DNA of 33,788 bases. Source: Microseira wollei NIES-4236. Lineage in GTDB: Bacteria; Cyanobacteriota; Cyanobacteriia; Cyanobacteriales; Aerosakkonemataceae. The stretch is from NCBI RefSeq assembly GCF_020521235.1, contig NZ_BLAY01000112.1, forward strand, positions 1 to 33,788. Direction: 5' to 3'. Numbering within the stretch: the stretch's first letter is position 1; each line of letters starts with the position of its first letter. The notes beneath the pieces were generated by a model. It did no database searches. It was not told the DNA's origin and saw only the letters and a list, made by a program, of their open reading frames with translations. Below, in pieces: positions 8,031-15,690 of the stretch. A program made the position numbers and the translations under genes.

Positions 8031-8045
8031 AGAGGAAAAACTGTT

Positions 8046-9080
8046 TTACAAATCGCTGCCGACGGTATTCAAGGCATTTTCGACGCGCTTAAAGTCAAAG
8101 CCAATCGCTCGCAAAGCGTGCCAGAGATGACCTTGCAGGAAGAAGAAAGCTAAGAAGAAATGGGCATTTGCTAACCAACAACGAGCCGTATGGGCACCAT
8201 TCGGTAACTGCACTGTGTCAGCAAAATAAGGAGTCACGCCTAGCTTTACTTCTAACGCTGGCCCGTAAAATTCCACGGGATAAGCTAACGTGTTCACCGC
8301 ACAAAAGTAAGCAGCAACAAATCCTGCCAAAGCAATACCGCCTAAAGAATAGGAAAGAATTGCTTCTCCAGAGAAGATCAAAAGCTTTTTCGCCCAAGGT
8401 AAAGGCTCTTTGATGATGTGCCAAATACCGCCTGCAATCAGAATTGCGCCTACGTAAATGTGACCGCCGACTAAATCTTCTAAGCTGTTAACGCTGGCAA
8501 AATGGGTCTGATAGCCATAGATTACTAATGGGTCAAGGGTGGGATTTGTTACTAAGCGCACCTCCCCAATTGTGGAGTCATAGAGTCCGCCAAAATACAT
8601 CGCTTTAGCAGCCAGTAGCAGCGCACCTGCTCCTAAGAAAAGTAGGTGATGTCCCAAGATTATTCCCAACTGTTTGTAATCATTCCATTCAAAGTGGAAT
8701 TTCTTGGCCTGCCCCGTTGCATCTTTCAAGTTTTCCGGCGCTTTAAAGGTATGGAAAAGAGCGCCAGCACCCAAAACAGCGGATGAGATTAGGTGCAAAA
8801 CTCCGACAACAAAAAAGGGATAAGTATTCAATACTTGACCGTTTTTTCCCACACCAAATCCCAATGTTGCCAAGTGGGGCAGTAAAATTAGCCCCTGTTC
8901 GCCCATCGGTAAGTCGGGTGAATACCGAGAGATTTCAAACAGCGTAAATGCTCCCGCCCAAAGCGTAATCAGCGCTGCCTGTCCTACGTGGGCTGAGATG
9001 AATAAGCCGGATAAATTGGCAAAGCGAGCGTTTCCAGCCCACCAGGCATATTTAACCTCTGTCTTGTCGTAAGTTTGCAT
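8046..9080 (-). CDS. IsiA/Pcb-type chlorophyll a-binding antenna protein (CP43-like)
   Basis: A full-length 344-residue six-helix antenna protein of the IsiA/Pcb family, located in thylakoid membranes, where such proteins bind chlorophyll around photosystems. It begins [20 protein letters not shown], as IsiA does. His motifs for chlorophyll are present ([63 protein letters not shown]). The lumenal loop before the last helix ([20 protein letters not shown]) is complete. The ATG at 9080 has an AAGGAGA ribosome site. A promoter at 9176-9204 and a weak Fur-like box at 9162-9176 precede it. Many IsiA genes respond to iron, but which clade (isiA or pcb) this belongs to needs a tree, so no symbol is given. 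Confidence 0.93.
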   Translation of the reverse strand: MQTYDKTEVKYAWWAGNARFANLSGLFISAHVGQAALITLWAGAFTLFEISRYSPDLPMGEQGLILLPHLATLGFGVGKNGQVLNTYPFFVVGVLHLISSAVLGAGALFHTFKAPENLKDATGQAKKFHFEWNDYKQLGIILGHHLLFLGAGALLLAAKAMYFGGLYDSTIGEVRLVTNPTLDPLVIYGYQTHFASVNSLEDLVGGHIYVGAILIAGGIWHIIKEPLPWAKKLLIFSGEAILSYSLGGIALAGFVAAYFCAVNTLAYPVEFYGPALEVKLGVTPYFADTVQLPNGAHTARCWLANAHFFLAFFFLQGHLWHALRAIGFDFKRVENALNTVGSDL

Positions 9081-9161
9081 TGAATGTCCGTCTCCTTGCG
9101 ATTTTCGTGGCTGTTTTCCCTTGCTGCGATCGCTCGCTCAGTCGGTTCCCTGGCTTCTTGC

Positions 9162-9176
9162 TAATTATTCTCATCA
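9162..9176 (-). promoter_or_regulatory. Possible Fur-like operator of the antenna gene
   Basis: On the minus strand TGATGAGAATAATTA fits the 7-1-7 pattern TGATAATnATTATCA at 10 of 14 defined positions. It lies directly downstream of the -10 element, where repressor binding would block transcription. The match is modest and could be chance in AT-rich DNA. Confidence 0.3.
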
Positions 9177-9204
9177 ATTTATGATAGTTGCAGAAGATTG
9201 TCAA
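9176..9204 (-). promoter_or_regulatory. Sigma70-type promoter of the antenna gene
   Basis: On the minus strand TTGACA (9199-9204) is followed by a 17 bp spacer and TAAATT (9176-9181). Transcription would begin near 9169, leaving a leader of about 90 nt before ATG 9080, which carries AAGGAGA. Confidence 0.6.
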
Positions 9205-9236
9205 TAAGTTTTTACCAGTGTTATGACTTGCTGACA

Positions 9237-9316
9237 TGAGTTTATTTATCATTGTTTCTTGAACTGGCGCTGAAGCGCCTACTACGAACAAGTTTATTTA
9301 TCATGGTTTCTTGATC
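9237..9316. repeat. Direct repeat of about 26 bp around a GGCGCT hairpin
   Basis: GTTTATTTATCATTGTTTCT (from 9240) recurs as GTTTATTTATCATGGTTTCT (from 9292). Between them is one copy of the GGCGCTGAAGCGCCTACTAC unit that is tandemly repeated at 9415-9539. This looks like an insertion bounded by duplicated flanks. Confidence 0.6.
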
Positions 9317-9414
9317 TTGAACCCATAGCTGCCCCGGGCTGCGTTGTCAATTAACCGCAATAATTGTTAATTTTACTTTGACTAGATGCGATTAATTATC
9401 AAATAATGCTGGAT

Positions 9415-9539
9415 GGCGCTGAAGCGCCTACTACGAACGGGTGCTGAAGCGCCTACTACGAACGGGTGCTGAAGTGCCTACTACGAACGGGCGCTGAAGC
9501 GCCTACTACGAACGGGCGCTGAAGCGCCTACTACGAACG
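9415..9539. repeat. 25-bp tandem hairpin repeat, five units
   Basis: Units of exactly 25 bp (GCTGAAG at 9418, 9443, 9468, 9493 and 9518). Each carries GGCGCT and AGCGCC around GA, a perfect 14 bp hairpin in three of the five units; the others have G-to-T or C-to-T changes that weaken the stem. The stretch 9081-9730 holds no gene: only the antenna promoter, these repeats and the thrS leader. Confidence 0.92.
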
Positions 9540-9597
9540 ACGCGATCGCCCATAGACCCCCAACGCACATCGATCGCTTTTTCACATCGTGCTACAA

Positions 9598-9603
9598 TAT
9601 AAT
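9598..9603 (+). promoter_or_regulatory. Candidate -10 element upstream of thrS
   Basis: TATAAT at 9598-9603 would start a transcript near 9610 with a leader of about 120 nt. The leader can fold: AAGGGG at 9615-9620 can pair with CCCCTT at 9685-9690, and GGGGAA near 9637 with TTTCCC near 9675. No convincing -35 is seen. Confidence 0.35.
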
Positions 9604-9703
9604 ACAAAAGCTAAAGGGGATTCCTCTGCGGGGAAGCGATATTGCTCGGCAACGCTGGCGCGAACGCAGAAGCATTTCCCTCTGCCCCTTCATTTTGTTA
9701 GAA

Positions 9704-9718
9704 TAGGAATCATTATCA
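9704..9718 (+). promoter_or_regulatory. Possible Zur/Fur-type site before thrS
   Basis: TAGGAATCATTATCA has a perfect right half (ATTATCA) and matches TGATAATnATTATCA at 11 of 14 positions. It ends 12 bp before the thrS start. Zur control would agree with the COG0523 metallochaperone gene two genes downstream, but one half-site is poor and the position relative to the candidate -10 at 9598 is unusual. Confidence 0.3.
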
Positions 9719-9730
9719 CTTTATTGTTTT

Positions 9731-11599
9731 ATGGTCAGTTCCCCATCCCAAGCCCAATCGAGTTACAACCCCAACCCAAAAGACGAGCAAAAACTGCTGC
9801 GAATTCGCCACACCTGCGCCCACGTACTCGCAATGGCAGTGCAAAAGCTATTTCCAGAAACCAAAGTGACAATTGGACCAGTGGTGGACAATGGCTTTTA
9901 TTACGACTTTGACCGCAAAGAACCATTTACCCCGGAAGATTTGGGTAAAATCGAAACTGAAATGCGGCGAATTATTAAAGCAAATTTGCCGATAATTCGA
10001 GAAGAAGTAGAGCGAGAACAAATCAAAGCCGAAATCGAACAGCTAGGAGAGCCTTACAAAATAGAGATTCTAGACAGCATTCCAGAAGGCGAAATAATTA
10101 CTCGTTATTTTATTGGGAATCCGGATAGCGGCAGGTGTAAAAAAGGAGAAAAACCCGAACCTTCATTAATTGAAACTGCCACAATTGAACCCGATGAATT
10201 TTGGTGGGATTTGTGTGCGGGGCCGCATTTAAAGTTCACAGGCGAAATCAATCCCGATGCCTTTGCTTTAGAAAGCGTCGCGGGTGCATATTGGCGCGGC
10301 GACGAAACCAAAGCGCAACTACAACGCATCTACGGCACTGCGTGGGAAACCCCAGAACAACTGCAAGCTTACCTGCAACAAAAAGAAGAAGCAAAACGCC
10401 GCGACCATCGTAAATTAGGGCAAGAACTCAAACTTTTTAGCATCCAAGAAGATGCAGGCGGAGGTTTAGTTTTCTGGCATCCTCGCGGCGCAAAAATCCG
10501 CTATTTAATCGAAGATTATTGGCGGAAAGCGCACCTAGAAGCAGGTTACGAACTACTGTACACGCCCCACATCGCGAATCTGGAATTATGGAAAACATCG
10601 GGTCACTGCGATTTTTATCGCGAAAATATGTTTGACTCGATGAATATAGAAGAACAGGCTTATCAACTCAAGCCGATGAACTGTCCTTTTCACGTTCTCA
10701 CCTACAAAAATGACCTGCATTCTTACCGAGAATTACCATTGCGTTGGGCAGAATTAGGCACGGTTTATCGCTACGAACGTTCTGGAGTTTTGCACGGATT
10801 AATGCGCGTGCGGGGATTCACCCAAGATGACGCGCATATCTTCTGCTTACCCGAACAAATCGCCGATGAAATTCTGGGAGTGCTGCATCTGACCGAACAA
10901 TTCTTATCCGATTTTGGCTTCAAGAATTATCAGGTGAATCTTTCCACTCGTCCGGCTAAATCTGTCGGTACGGATGCCGGATGGGAATTGGCAACCCAGG
11001 CTTTAATTCAAGCCTTGAATAGGAAAGGTTGGAATTACGTAATCGATGAAGGCGGCGGTGCATTTTACGGCCCCAAAATCGATCTCAAAATTCAAGATGC
11101 CATCGGTCGCTTGTGGCAGTGTTCCACAATTCAGGTAGACTTTAACTTACCAGAAAGATTCGATATCGAATACGTTGCCGCTGATGGCAGTCGCCAACAA
11201 CCGATTATGATTCACCGGGCAATTTTTGGCTCGTTGGAGCGGTTTTTTGGCATTTTGATTGAAAACTACGCGGGGGATTTTCCCCTGTGGTTAGCACCCG
11301 TGCAGATACGCCTTTTACCCGTCAGCGATGGTCAACTGGAGTATGCCGAATCTGTGGCAGCTACGCTGAAAAAAGCGGGGTATCGCGTTGAAGTTGATAG
11401 GAGTGGAGAACGTTTATCCAAGCAAATTCGCAACGCCGAATTAGAAAAAATTCCTGTGAGTGCAATTGTCGGTAAGCGGGAAGTAGAGAATCAAAGCTTG
11501 AGCGTGAGAACCAGAAAAGCGGGAGAGTTGGGAACGCTTTCTTTGTCTGAATTGCCAGAGCGTTTGCAAGCAGCAATTGAAGAAAAAACTACGATTTAA
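9731..11599 (+). CDS. thrS: Threonyl-tRNA synthetase
   Basis: A 622-residue class II synthetase that charges tRNA-Thr. The N-terminal TGS domain of many bacterial enzymes is missing; the protein starts almost directly with the editing domain, whose zinc/editing residues are seen in HTCAH (H27, H31) and CAGPH (C162, H166). The catalytic core follows: MNCPFH (C318), motif 2 around RYERSGVLHGLMRVRGFTQD, H369 in DDAHIFC and MIHRAIFGSLERF, with the anticodon-binding domain from about residue 520. The editing site appears intact, so mischarged Ser-tRNA should be cleared. SufE and a COG0523 GTPase follow on the same strand. Some cyanobacteria have a second thrS under zinc control; whether this is that copy cannot be decided here. 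Confidence 0.96.
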   Translation: MVSSPSQAQSSYNPNPKDEQKLLRIRHTCAHVLAMAVQKLFPETKVTIGPVVDNGFYYDFDRKEPFTPEDLGKIETEMRRIIKANLPIIREEVEREQIKAEIEQLGEPYKIEILDSIPEGEIITRYFIGNPDSGRCKKGEKPEPSLIETATIEPDEFWWDLCAGPHLKFTGEINPDAFALESVAGAYWRGDETKAQLQRIYGTAWETPEQLQAYLQQKEEAKRRDHRKLGQELKLFSIQEDAGGGLVFWHPRGAKIRYLIEDYWRKAHLEAGYELLYTPHIANLELWKTSGHCDFYRENMFDSMNIEEQAYQLKPMNCPFHVLTYKNDLHSYRELPLRWAELGTVYRYERSGVLHGLMRVRGFTQDDAHIFCLPEQIADEILGVLHLTEQFLSDFGFKNYQVNLSTRPAKSVGTDAGWELATQALIQALNRKGWNYVIDEGGGAFYGPKIDLKIQDAIGRLWQCSTIQVDFNLPERFDIEYVAADGSRQQPIMIHRAIFGSLERFFGILIENYAGDFPLWLAPVQIRLLPVSDGQLEYAESVAATLKKAGYRVEVDRSGERLSKQIRNAELEKIPVSAIVGKREVENQSLSVRTRKAGELGTLSLSELPERLQAAIEEKTTI

Positions 11600-11614
11600 A
11601 GAAACCCGGTTTCT
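11600..11614. repeat. AGAAACCCGGTTTCT palindrome after thrS
   Basis: The 15-mer starts one base after the thrS stop codon. It belongs to the family seen at 2359-2425 and 21823-21863 and could act as an mRNA-end hairpin. Confidence 0.8.
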
Positions 11615-11707
11615 GACCTCGCGTGGGTAAGTTCTGCGATCGCAACAACACCGCGACAACTCATTGGAGTATAATGGCAGTGATAATAGCGATCGCATTT
11701 TTCCCCC

Positions 11708-12142
11708 ATGTCTTCCAACGCCGCCACCTTACCACCTAACCTCGCACGCATGGTCGAACGCTTCGCGCGTCAGTCCGATCCGAAACAGCGCTACGAACAA
11801 CTGATTTGGTTAGCTAAAAAGCTGCCTGAATTTCCCGAATCGGAAAAAGTACCTGAAAATAAAGTTTCGGGGTGCGTGTCCCAGGTTTATATTATTTCTG
11901 GGTTGAACGACGGCAAGGTTGTTTATCAAGGCGATTCAGATTCCCAGTTAGTTAAAGGATTAGTCGCATTTTTAATCCAAGGATTGAACGGACTCACACC
12001 CGAAGAAATTTTGAAAGTCACTCCAGATTTTATTCAACAGACGGGGCTGAATGTAAGCTTGACCCCTTCCCGCGCCAATGGGTTTTATAACATTTTCCAA
12101 AAAATGAAAAAGCAAGCCCTATCATATCAACTATCCGAGTAA
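11708..12142 (+). CDS. sufE: SufE-family sulfur acceptor protein
   Basis: 144 residues, the usual SufE size. SufE takes persulfide sulfur from the cysteine desulfurase SufS and passes it to the SUF scaffold for Fe-S cluster assembly. The active Cys is C56 in VSGCVSQV, the canonical SufE context; RYEQLIWLAKKLPEFP and the C-terminal NGFYNIFQKMK segments also fit. It sits between thrS and the COG0523 gene on the same strand with gaps of about 110 and 90 bp. Being next to a metal-handling GTPase hints at metal or Fe-S stress, but this is only context. Confidence 0.93.
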   Translation: MSSNAATLPPNLARMVERFARQSDPKQRYEQLIWLAKKLPEFPESEKVPENKVSGCVSQVYIISGLNDGKVVYQGDSDSQLVKGLVAFLIQGLNGLTPEEILKVTPDFIQQTGLNVSLTPSRANGFYNIFQKMKKQALSYQLSE

Positions 12143-12186
12143 GGAGAGTCGTTCAATTAATAAGAACTCTCCAAAAAACAAGCTCA

Positions 12187-12216
12187 ATGGCAGGCAGGAT
12201 GCCCACCCCACAAGAG
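12187..12216. repeat. Solo copy of the CACCCCACAAGAG repeat
   Basis: GGCAGGCAGGATGCCCACCC continues into CACAAGAG, a truncated relative of the units at 1-300 and 24583-24626. It lacks the second hairpin arm and lies just upstream of the COG0523 gene start. Confidence 0.65.
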
Positions 12217-12232
12217 TTTTTGGAAAAATATA

Positions 12233-13219
12233 ATGTCTATAACAGAACCAAGGGCAGGTACAATCGAAGGTCTGACCAAACGGGGAATGCCGGTGACGAT
12301 TATTACCGGATTTTTGGGCAGCGGCAAAACAACCTTACTCAATCAAATCCTCAAAAATCGACAAGATTTAAAAGTCGCAGTCTTGGTTAACGAATTTGGG
12401 GATATTAATATCGACAGCCAACTGTTGCTTTCCCTGGAAGATGACATGTTGGAATTGAGCAACGGCTGTATCTGCTGCACGATCAACGATAACTTGGTTG
12501 AGGCCGTTTACAAGATTTTAGAACGGCAAGACCGAATTGATTACTTGGTAGTGGAAACGACAGGGCTGGCGGATACGCTACCAATTATTTTAACATTTGT
12601 AGGGACGGAATTACGAGAGTTTACTAACCTGGATTCAATTCTGACGGTGGTAGATTCCGAAACGTTTACGCCAGAGCATCTGGAAAGCGAAATAGCGTTC
12701 CGGCAACTGATTTATGGGGATATAATCTTACTCAATAAAACAGATTTGGTGCCAGAAGAAAAGGTTGAGGAACTAGAGGAGTATATCAATGATATAAAAG
12801 CTGGGGCTAGGGTTTTGCGCTCGCAACACGGTCAAGTACCCCTACCGCTGATTTTAGGCGTAGAACTGGCGCATCCAGAAACCTATCTAACTGATGCCAG
12901 CTTGAGTAAAGAGCAACAGTCAAACCACCTCGCCAACGATGGTTTTGTATCCGTTTCTTTCAAAAGCAATCGACCTTTTGCCGTGAAAAAATTTCAGACA
13001 TTTTTACAAGATAAAATGCCTGCCAATGTTTTTCGTGCTAAAGGGATTCTTTGGTTTAAAGAAAGTACGAGATGTCACATCTTTCAATTGAGCGGCAAAC
13101 GCTACGACTTGAAAGATGAAGAATGGCAGGGAGAACCGAGCAATCAGCTAGTATTGATCGGGCGCTCGTTAAATGCGCTGGAAATTCACCAGCAACTCAA
13201 TAATTGCCTGACTCGATAG
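12233..13219 (+). CDS. COG0523 (CobW/YjiA-type) metal-handling GTPase
   Basis: A 328-residue G3E-family GTPase. Walker A GFLGSGKT is at residues 26-33, the metal-binding CxCC motif (GCICC) at 79-82, the Walker B region around ETTGLAD, and the base-recognition motif NKTD further on. A C-terminal CobW_C domain (FVSVSFKSNRPFAVKKFQ onward) follows. Members deliver or allocate zinc or other metals to client enzymes. Association with thrS and sufE could point to zinc or Fe-S protein maintenance. The ATG at 12233 is preceded by GTTTTTGGAAAAATATA, with no strong ribosome site. Confidence 0.93.
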   Translation: MSITEPRAGTIEGLTKRGMPVTIITGFLGSGKTTLLNQILKNRQDLKVAVLVNEFGDINIDSQLLLSLEDDMLELSNGCICCTINDNLVEAVYKILERQDRIDYLVVETTGLADTLPIILTFVGTELREFTNLDSILTVVDSETFTPEHLESEIAFRQLIYGDIILLNKTDLVPEEKVEELEEYINDIKAGARVLRSQHGQVPLPLILGVELAHPETYLTDASLSKEQQSNHLANDGFVSVSFKSNRPFAVKKFQTFLQDKMPANVFRAKGILWFKESTRCHIFQLSGKRYDLKDEEWQGEPSNQLVLIGRSLNALEIHQQLNNCLTR

Positions 13220-13286
13220 CAGATTTTTTGATTGTTAAGAATCTGCAATATTTGAAGATGAAAAGGACAAAGGAGCGAAACGGCTG

Positions 13287-13727
13287 ATGAGTAAAGCAAC
13301 GCTCTACGAACGCGATTTTTTATTATGGACGCAACAGCAAGCAGAGTGCTTGAGGAAAGGAAACTGGGCAGAGTTGGATATTGAAAATCTAGTAGAGGAA
13401 CTAGAGGCATTGGGTAGGAGCGAACAAAGGGAATTAGGAAGCTATTTGCAAGTGCTTTTAATGCACTTACTCAAATGCCAGTATCAACCTGAACGCCGAA
13501 CCAAAAGTTGGGATGACACCCTCTCCAACTGCCGGGACAAAATTCAGGATTGTGTAGAAGATACTCCCAGCTTGCAACGTTTTCTTCAAGATTCAGAGTG
13601 GATACAAAAATATTACCAACGTGCCCGTCGAGATGCAGCCAAGGAAACTAAAATGCCAGTAGAGACTTTTCCCGCTGAGTTTCCTTTTACAATTGAGCAA
13701 GTTCTTGACGCAGACTTTTTAGCATGA
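13287..13727 (+). CDS. DUF29 family protein
   Basis: A 146-residue member of a family very common in cyanobacteria, function unknown. Family hallmarks are LYERDFLLWTQQQAECLR at the N-terminus, IENLVEELEALGRSEQREL, LLMHLLKCQYQPERR, and the C-terminal PVETFPAEFPFTIEQVLDAD. AGGAG lies 10-12 bp before the ATG. It starts 67 bp after the COG0523 gene. Two relatives follow nearby, a frameshifted one at 13803 and an intact one at 19610; they are more like each other than like this one. Confidence 0.92.
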   Translation: MSKATLYERDFLLWTQQQAECLRKGNWAELDIENLVEELEALGRSEQRELGSYLQVLLMHLLKCQYQPERRTKSWDDTLSNCRDKIQDCVEDTPSLQRFLQDSEWIQKYYQRARRDAAKETKMPVETFPAEFPFTIEQVLDADFLA

Positions 13728-13802
13728 CTGTTGCGAGCAGCAACAGCAAGTTGTGCGGGAATTTACAATATAATATAAAACCTAATTCCAGGAGACACGC
13801 TC

Positions 13803-14263
13803 GTGGCAACGGAAATACAAGCTTTTCAAAAAAGTCTCTACGAAACCGATTTTGTCCGCTGGGTTGAAACTACAGTTGAACAACTGCGTAATCAAGAATA
13901 CGCCAGCGTAGACTGGACAAACTTAATTGAGGAAATTGAGGATATGTCAAAATGGGAGAGAAAAAGCCTTAAAAGCAACCTTGTGGTGCTTTTGCTTCAT
14001 CTCCTTTCCTTAAATGGCAACATCAACCAGAATGTCGTAGTGGCAGTTGGAAAGGCAGTATTCGGGAACATCGCAGACGTATCAATGACGACTTAAAAGA
14101 TTCACCCAGCTTAAAACCATACCTGCAAGAGGTATTTGCTGAGTGTTACATTAATGCTCGTCTTCAAGCGGCAGATGAAACAGGTTTACCAGTAGAGACT
14201 TTTCCATTAGATTGTCTTTATACACCGGATCAATCCCTAGATGCTGATTTTTTACCAGAGTAA
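13803..14263 (+). pseudogene. DUF29 gene frameshifted by a 5-bp tandem duplication
   Basis: From GTG 13803, with AGGAGA just upstream, the frame reads as a normal DUF29 protein to LLHLL and then shifts, stopping at 14094-14096. TCCTT is directly duplicated at 14002-14006 and 14007-14011. Removing one copy restores LLHLLKWQHQPECRSGSWKG and a complete C-terminus ending LDADFLPE at TAA 14261-14263, a protein of 151 residues. Without that removal the product is a 97-residue truncation. Slippage on the TCCTT pair could in principle restore the frame, so this may be a switchable rather than dead gene, or a sequencing error. Confidence 0.9.
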
Positions 14264-14389
14264 AGCGCGATCTACCAGACCGCGCACGCTACGCGCATCT
14301 AAATCTCTCACCACATATAAACAAAACTTACTTGAACTATAAACAAAAATGGGATAATCTGAGCAAGTGATCGAATCTGGTACAAAATA

Positions 14390-14710
14390 ATGAATCGATT
14401 TTTACTGGTTTTGCTCTCTAGCCCTGCACTGTTAGCTTCTCTCGCGTCTGTTTTTGTGACAGCTTCTCCCGTCGGTGCAACCACACCCATCCCCGCCACC
14501 AACGAAGATCTTTCCTGCATTCTTTCTCGCGACTCCAACGGGTTGAGTTGTCTGCGGGTGACTAAAGAAATAGCAAGTGCATCGGATGCGTTTGATAGCG
14601 ATCCGACGCCTATGTTAGATATTACCGATGAAGAAAGCGATGAAGCGATCGCTAAATATGGTTGCGACTGTACTGGGTGTATCAGATCCTTGCGTCAGTC
14701 GGGGATTTAA
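14390..14710 (+). CDS. Small secreted Cys-containing protein, unknown function
   Basis: 106 residues with a likely signal peptide (residues 1-31, ending around SPVGATT). The mature part is acidic and has a C-terminal cluster GCDCTGCIRSLRQ, plus Cys in LSCILSRD and LSCLRV, suggesting disulfides or metal binding in the periplasm. I do not recognise a named family. It is followed on the opposite strand by a methyltransferase gene, whose stop codon is 18 bp away. Confidence 0.72.
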   Translation: MNRFLLVLLSSPALLASLASVFVTASPVGATTPIPATNEDLSCILSRDSNGLSCLRVTKEIASASDAFDSDPTPMLDITDEESDEAIAKYGCDCTGCIRSLRQSGI

Positions 14711-14727
14711 AAACAGAAATCTCTCCC

Positions 14728-15492
14728 CTATACTTTGATAGCAACCACGCGAATTCTGCGGTAATCTGCAAACCACGTTCCATCCCGATACAGCATTGGT
14801 TGCAAGCGTTTTTCAACAGATTGGATGACTTGGATTCGCTCTATATCTGACAACCCAGATAAAAACCCATTCGCGAACATTTCAATCCAATTTGCCATGC
14901 CTGCATCGCCATCTTCTAGCGGTGTTGGACGATCGAATAATACAGCGTTGGTCACCTCAAATCCTTGTTTTTCTAGCCTCGTCGCATATTCACCAATACT
15001 GGGATAATAGCAGGGAGAAAGTGCTTCAGGTGAAGGATGACCCATTTCCGCCAAAGCACTACAAATTGCTTGATAAATTGCTTGCACGTTGCCTTTACCG
15101 CCAAATTCCGCCACCAATCGACCTCCAAGTTTAAGCGCTTCTCTGATGCAATAAATTGCGGCATCAGGTTGTTTAATCCAATGCAAAACTGCATTTGAGA
15201 AAACTGCATCAAAAAGTTGATCTACCTGAAAATTTCTGGCATCTGCTACTCGTAAATCTAAATGGGGATAGTTCTGAAGTGCCGTCGCAATCATCGCTGG
15301 AGATGAATCAATTCCTTGCACGTTAGCCCCAGTTTGAGCAATTTTCTCGGTTAATTGTCCCGTTCCGCAACCTAAATCTAGAATCCGTTCTCCTGGTTTA
15401 GCAGCAAGTAATTCTAAAAGCGATGAGCCATACTGCCAAACAAAGGCGTGTTTTTCTTGATAAAGCGTAGTATTCCAAGATGGTTGTGTCAT
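14728..15492 (-). CDS. Class I SAM-dependent methyltransferase (trans-aconitate methyltransferase-like)
   Basis: 254 residues from ATG 15492, chosen because GGAGGT sits 6-12 bp upstream; the open frame extends 20 codons further into repeat DNA. The SAM-binding motif is ILDLGCGTGQL (about residues 37-47), followed by the acidic residue in VQGIDSSPAM and ADARNFQ. FDAVFSNAVLHWI is typical of the Tam/methyltransferase-11 group. The substrate is unknown. Overlap with transcripts of the 14390 gene is possible as the two converge. Confidence 0.88.
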   Translation of the reverse strand: MTQPSWNTTLYQEKHAFVWQYGSSLLELLAAKPGERILDLGCGTGQLTEKIAQTGANVQGIDSSPAMIATALQNYPHLDLRVADARNFQVDQLFDAVFSNAVLHWIKQPDAAIYCIREALKLGGRLVAEFGGKGNVQAIYQAICSALAEMGHPSPEALSPCYYPSIGEYATRLEKQGFEVTNAVLFDRPTPLEDGDAGMANWIEMFANGFLSGLSDIERIQVIQSVEKRLQPMLYRDGTWFADYRRIRVVAIKV

Positions 15493-15522
15493 TGAAAAAC
15501 CTCCTGATTCTTGAGTTCCTGC

Positions 15523-15662
15523 GTAGGGGCACGGCAAGCATAAAATGTTCATTTGTACAGAATATTTTGCCTTGCCGTGCCCCTACTTATAACCGACGAT
15601 TTTAACGTTCACTTTTACAGAATATTTTGCCTTGCCTTGTCCCTACTTCTAACCGACGATTT
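15523..15662. repeat. Inverted repeat plus two 60-bp direct repeats
   Basis: GTAGGGGCACGGCAAG at 15523-15538 is the reverse complement of 15571-15586. ACAGAATATTTTGCCTTGCC occurs at 15557 and 15617, giving a 60 bp direct repeat whose second copy has lost hairpin complementarity (CTTGTCCC for CGTGCCCC). This is related to the 7820-8030 repeats by the GGGGCACGGCA arms. Confidence 0.85.
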
Positions 15663-15690
15663 TTCAGAGAAACTTTGGTGTTTGCGTAAA

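Noticed and set aside
7807-8130. Plus-strand open frames over the antenna-gene repeats
   Set aside because: They are translations of the 57/36 bp tandem repeats and of the antisense of the antenna gene.
9589-9912. Separate open frame upstream of and overlapping thrS
   Set aside because: It is an out-of-frame reading of the thrS leader and 5' end.
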